A stretch of DNA of 64,000 bases from Chryseobacterium sp. JJR-5R (GTDB lineage: Bacteria > Bacteroidota > Bacteroidia > Flavobacteriales > Weeksellaceae): the NCBI RefSeq assembly GCF_034047335.1, contig NZ_CP139137.1, positions 3,286,001 to 3,350,000 of the forward strand, given 5' to 3'. This document shows, in pieces, positions 60,658 to 64,000 of the stretch (position 1 is the stretch's first letter; the number at the start of each line of letters is the position of its first letter). The translations under genes and the position numbers were made by a program. The notes below the pieces were generated by a model. The model did no database searches and had not been told where the DNA came from. It saw only the letters and a program-made list of their open reading frames with translations.

Positions 60658-62055
60658 TTAATCAACTTTATTTTTTGCAACTTGAGCCATGAGCTCTGCT
60701 TCCACTGCTATGCTGTCTCCCACATACCCATACCCCTGCATATGTACGATCCCTCTTCTGATAGGCTCGATCAGTTCAATTTTGAAAATAAGGGTATCTC
60801 CGGGAACCACTTTCCTCTTGAACTTCACTTTATCAATCTTAATAAAATAGGTAGAGTAGTTTTCAGGATCCGGAACGCTTGCCAACACGAGAATCCCTCC
60901 TGTCTGGGCCAGTGCTTCCACCTGCAGAACGCCCGGCATGACCGGTTCTTTCGGAAAATGCCCAACGAAGAAAGGTTCATTCATTGTTACGTTCTTAAGG
61001 CCTACCACGTGGGAGTCTGAAAGCTCAAGGATTTTATCAATCAGCAGAAACGGCGGCCTATGAGGCATCAGCTTCATAATTCCGTTGATATCGAAAACCG
61101 GCTCTTTTGTTAAATCAAAATCAGGGACGTTTTTCTTTTTTTGAATTTTCCACTGGCGGTTCAGTTTTTTTGCAAACTGGGTATTTACGTAATGGCCCGG
61201 TTTATTGGCAATGACTTTGCCTTTTATTTTTACTCCTGCCAAGGCTAGATCACCAATGACATCCAGCAGTTTATGCCTTGCCGCTTCATTGGGGTAATTT
61301 AAATTCAGGTTATCAAGAATTCCGTTCGGCCTGATGGACACCTCGTCTTTCCCGAATGCTTTTTTAAGCTTTTCCGTAGTTTCCGGCGTCAGATCTTTAT
61401 CCACATAGACAATTGCATTGGAAATATCTCCGCCTTTGATCAGTCCGTGGTCCAACAGCATTTCCAGTTCGTGTAGGAAACTGAAGGTTCTTGCAGAGGA
61501 AATTTCGTCTTTAAACTCGGAAATATGTTTAAGGGTAGCATTCTGGGTTCCCAAAACTTTGGTCCCGAAATCTACCATGGTAGTTACTTCGTATGTATCA
61601 GAAGGGATAATTGTAATTTCGGATCCTGTAGCAGGATCGCTGTAGGTAAGAACTTCCTTGATCACCAGGTATTCCCTGGCAATATTCTGTTCTGCCACGC
61701 CCACGCTTTCGATGGCTTCCACGAAATATTTTGAAGACCCGTCCAAGATCGGAGGCTCGGAAGCATCCATTTCCAAAACGGCATTGTCGATATCGCAACC
61801 TACCAGTGCAGCCAAAAGATGTTCGCAGGTGGTAATCCTGACGCCTAATTTCTCTAATGTGGTCCCTCTCTCTGTAGCGGTAACATAGTTGACATCAGCT
61901 TCAACCTGGGGATGCCCCTCAAGGTCTGTTCTTACGAATACAAAGCCTGTATTTTCTTTGGCGGGTTTTATGGTCAGCTTTACTTCTCTACCAGTATGAA
62001 GTCCGATTCCGGAAAGTGTCACTTCCTGCTGAAGTGTTTTTTGCATATCACTCAT
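60658..62055 (-). CDS. lpxC/fabZ: Bifunctional LpxC / FabZ
   Basis: A fused enzyme typical of Bacteroidota. The start is taken at the ATG at 62055 (MSDMQKTLQQEV); it overlaps the lpxD stop by eight bases, and an ATG at 62046 is the alternative. The LpxC part (about 1-300) deacetylates UDP-acyl-GlcNAc with zinc, bound by TCEHLLAALVG and HKLLDVIGDLALAG. The FabZ part (about 320-465) dehydrates hydroxyacyl-ACP; its LMPHRPPFLLIDKIL and the catalytic GHFPKEPVMPGVLQVEALAQ are intact. The order lpxD - lpxC/fabZ - lpxA is conserved. Confidence 0.95.
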   Translation of the reverse strand: MSDMQKTLQQEVTLSGIGLHTGREVKLTIKPAKENTGFVFVRTDLEGHPQVEADVNYVTATERGTTLEKLGVRITTCEHLLAALVGCDIDNAVLEMDASEPPILDGSSKYFVEAIESVGVAEQNIAREYLVIKEVLTYSDPATGSEITIIPSDTYEVTTMVDFGTKVLGTQNATLKHISEFKDEISSARTFSFLHELEMLLDHGLIKGGDISNAIVYVDKDLTPETTEKLKKAFGKDEVSIRPNGILDNLNLNYPNEAARHKLLDVIGDLALAGVKIKGKVIANKPGHYVNTQFAKKLNRQWKIQKKKNVPDFDLTKEPVFDINGIMKLMPHRPPFLLIDKILELSDSHVVGLKNVTMNEPFFVGHFPKEPVMPGVLQVEALAQTGGILVLASVPDPENYSTYFIKIDKVKFKRKVVPGDTLIFKIELIEPIRRGIVHMQGYGYVGDSIAVEAELMAQVAKNKVD

Positions 62056-63079
62056 TAGTTTTATCTTTTGAGTTATTCTCAAGATTATTTATTCTGTTAA
62101 CAATTTCAGTGAAATTTCTGAAATGGACGTAGTTTCGAAGATAGTCGTTATAACTGATTGCCGGTGAACCATACAGTGTATCCTTATCATTAACGCTGGA
62201 ATTCACGCCGCTCTGGGCCTGGATTTTCACCTGGTTCCCGATTTTGATATGGCCTACAATCCCCACCTGGCCGCCGATCTGGTTCCAGTCGCCGATGGTG
62301 GTTGATCCCGCAATGCCGGCCTGGGCCGCAATAACATTGTTTTTACCGATTTTTACATTGTGTGCAATCTGGATCAGGTTATCAATTTTGGTTCCTTCGC
62401 CGATAACGGTAGAGCCTATGGTTGCCCTGTCTATACTGCAGTTGGAACCGATTTCAACATGGTCCTCAATAATTACGTTGCCCAGCTGAGGAATCTTTTT
62501 GAATCCTTCCGGAGTAGGCTGGAAACCGAACCCGTCTCCGCCGATAACGGTATTGGCATGAATAACGCAGTGATCGCCAATGATACAATAATCATAAATT
62601 CTCGCACCGCTGTCGATTTTGCAGTTTTTACCGATCTTTACCCCTTTGCCGATGTATACCTGCGGATAAATCTGGGAACCTTCGCCTATTTTTGCTTTTT
62701 CCGAAACATAGGTAAATGCCCCGATGTATACCTTATCACCGATGACCGCAGTCTCGTGTATAGAAGAGCCGGCTTCAACACCTTCTTTTTTGCCCTGCAT
62801 TTCCTGATAGAGATTCATCAGGACCTGAAAAGAAAGATAGGCGTCTTTTACCGCAATTACCGTGGGATTGTAATGGTCTTTGGTTAAAAGGTTCTCTGAA
62901 ACAATGATAACGGAACATCTTGAGCTGTCCAGATACTGTATAAACCGGTCCTGGGCTATAAAAGAAAGATGTCCTGTTTCCCCGCTTTCAATAGGTGAAA
63001 CTCCTGTAATAAGCGCATTTCCGTCACCTATTATTTTTCCGTCAATAAAACTTGCAATTTGCGAAGCTGTAAATTCCAT
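62048..63079 (-). CDS. lpxD: UDP-3-O-acylglucosamine N-acyltransferase
   Basis: LpxD adds the second hydroxyacyl chain to UDP-acyl-glucosamine in lipid A synthesis. The start is the ATG at 63079 (MEFTASQIASFIDG); a TTG start at 63088 is less likely. The uridine-binding N-domain (GVSPIESGETGHLSFIAQ) leads to hexapeptide repeats (IHETAVIGDKVYIGAF, IHANTVIGGDGFGFQ) and the active-site His in IQIAHNVKIG. The C-terminal helix (YNDYLRNYVHFRNF) completes a normal 343-residue LpxD. It overlaps lpxC/fabZ. Confidence 0.95.
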   Translation of the reverse strand: MEFTASQIASFIDGKIIGDGNALITGVSPIESGETGHLSFIAQDRFIQYLDSSRCSVIIVSENLLTKDHYNPTVIAVKDAYLSFQVLMNLYQEMQGKKEGVEAGSSIHETAVIGDKVYIGAFTYVSEKAKIGEGSQIYPQVYIGKGVKIGKNCKIDSGARIYDYCIIGDHCVIHANTVIGGDGFGFQPTPEGFKKIPQLGNVIIEDHVEIGSNCSIDRATIGSTVIGEGTKIDNLIQIAHNVKIGKNNVIAAQAGIAGSTTIGDWNQIGGQVGIVGHIKIGNQVKIQAQSGVNSSVNDKDTLYGSPAISYNDYLRNYVHFRNFTEIVNRINNLENNSKDKTNE

Positions 63080-63165
63080 ATTCTGCAAAGATAAGAAATT
63101 CTGTAATTCACAAACATTATTTAGTTTTCGGATTTTGAATTTTATTAATCTTTAAGAAATACCGG

Positions 63166-64000
63166 TTATTCTTCTCTTGGGAAAGTAAGGATGTATCTTG
63201 TTGTCTTGTTGACCATCAAGCCGGACAGGAGCCGGTCCTCGGATTCTTCAAGCCTGATCTTTTCACCGTTTTTCTGCAACAGGTAGATTGGCTGTTTCTG
63301 GGTGTCGTACGGGAGGAGCTTTCTTTCAATCTCGTGTACCAGTTCGTTTCCGTTACCGATTCCCAGGAGATCATTTGCATACGCTATTTTTGCCGCAACA
63401 AATTCAGGATCAAAAGGATGGGATGAAATAATGGTCTTCGGAAGTTTTCTCCGGATAACACACCTGCACCAGTAAGAAAGGATGACGTCATCTGCATTCT
63501 GCCAGCCTTTCATGGCCTGGATAATATCATTGTCATCAAGCTTCGTAAATCTTTCAACATCTTCGTCCGTGGCCGCACTTTTTCCTCTGTATAAAAAATA
63601 AGTGAGGTTTTCGGTTGCCGGCAGGTTCATTCCCTGAGAAACGAGGTATTTTGCTCTTTCTAAAATTTTGACCAGAAGAAACTCCGCAAGAGCCGATGTT
63701 TTATGATAATAGACCTGCCAATACATGAACATTCTGGCGGTAAGGAAATTTTCAATGGAATATACCCCTTTTGCATCGATCACCAGTTCTCCTTCTTCAC
63801 AGACGTTCATCATGGAAATAATCCGCTGGGTATTGATGCTTCCCTCTGATACACCTGTAAAAAAACTGTCGCGCTTCAGATAATCCAGCCGGTCAACATC
63901 AAGCTGGGAAGAGATCAGCTGGTTAAAGAATTTCCGGTGGTATTTCCCCTGGAACATTTCAATAGCACAGGATAATTCGCCGTTAAACTCATCATTTAAG
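63166..64000 (-). CDS. HD-superfamily phosphohydrolase (partial)
   Basis: The frame stays open to the right edge, reading LNDEFNGELSCAIEMFQGKY before the first internal ATG at 63957, so the N-terminus with the HD motif is outside the window. The visible part has SSQLDVDRLDYLKRDSFFTG, a block typical of dNTPase-like HD hydrolases (the second Asp of the HD site lies in this region), then FLTARMFMYWQVYYHKTSA. In Bacteroidota this gene stands directly upstream of lpxD, as here (86 bases). Substrate not known. Confidence 0.85.
   Translation of the reverse strand, partial: LNDEFNGELSCAIEMFQGKYHRKFFNQLISSQLDVDRLDYLKRDSFFTGVSEGSINTQRIISMMNVCEEGELVIDAKGVYSIENFLTARMFMYWQVYYHKTSALAEFLLVKILERAKYLVSQGMNLPATENLTYFLYRGKSAATDEDVERFTKLDDNDIIQAMKGWQNADDVILSYWCRCVIRRKLPKTIISSHPFDPEFVAAKIAYANDLLGIGNGNELVHEIERKLLPYDTQKQPIYLLQKNGEKIRLEESEDRLLSGLMVNKTTRYILTFPREE

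Noticed and set aside
1..64000. tRNA, rRNA or CRISPR loci
   Set aside because: I saw no cloverleaf-like or regularly spaced repeat array on either strand; a small RNA could still escape reading by eye.

Overview
The window looks like a chromosomal segment of a Bacteroidota (Flavobacteriia) organism, most likely Chryseobacterium or a close Weeksellaceae relative. The evidence is the AT-rich DNA, promoter -7 boxes of the TAnnTTTG type, several proteins with type IX secretion (T9SS) sorting tails, DUF6443-type Rhs proteins, Bacteroidota-style double-glycine leader peptides, and the gene order HD - lpxD - lpxC/fabZ - lpxA - efp - second lpxD-like gene - sucD. I found no rRNA, tRNA or CRISPR array.

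Layout. (1) 1-11805, minus strand: a six-gene run that ends off the left edge. It encodes a C1q-like secreted fibre protein, two unknown proteins, an unknown 1660-residue protein, a phage tail-collar protein and a DUF6603-like protein. No phage structural or contractile-sheath genes accompany it, and its function is unknown. (2) 12386-14711: a membrane-anchored TPR/LuxR regulator with its terminator, then a broken IS5-type transposase. (3) 14927-18102, plus strand: NmrA-type oxidoreductase, DUF2147 protein, AraC regulator and a multi-spanning membrane protein. (4) 18103-21670: secreted proteins, a Cys-rich double-glycine peptide, a decayed nhaA fragment and a seven-repeat T9SS cargo protein. 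(5) 21841-23067: a frameshifted IS3 element whose inverted repeats are still recognisable. (6) 23073-40144, minus strand: a polymorphic-toxin island. A three-gene operon (T9SS protein, Rhs-type shell protein, Rhs/DUF6443 protein with an HExxHxxGxxH metalloprotease tip) is followed by a lipoprotein (putative immunity) and at least four displaced Rhs tip cassettes, most with their own small putative immunity gene. REP-like palindromes sit at cassette borders, and a stub of promoter plus signal peptide copied from the operon's first gene is also present. (7) 40777-52886: housekeeping and envelope genes (DinB, Ntn hydrolase, WYL regulator, ABC exporter, LptB with an unusual C-terminal extension, HemB, NatAB-like ABC pair), small T9SS proteins and a second double-glycine peptide. 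(8) 52967-64000: beta-barrel protein, sucD, then the lipid A / efp cluster. A peptidoglycan-hydrolase effector and a lipoprotein sit between lpxD2 and sucD.

The main theme is inter-bacterial antagonism: Rhs tips and a two-enzyme cell-wall effector, each next to a lipoprotein that could protect the producer's periplasm. Many accessory genes carry single-base frameshifts, whereas the housekeeping genes are intact.
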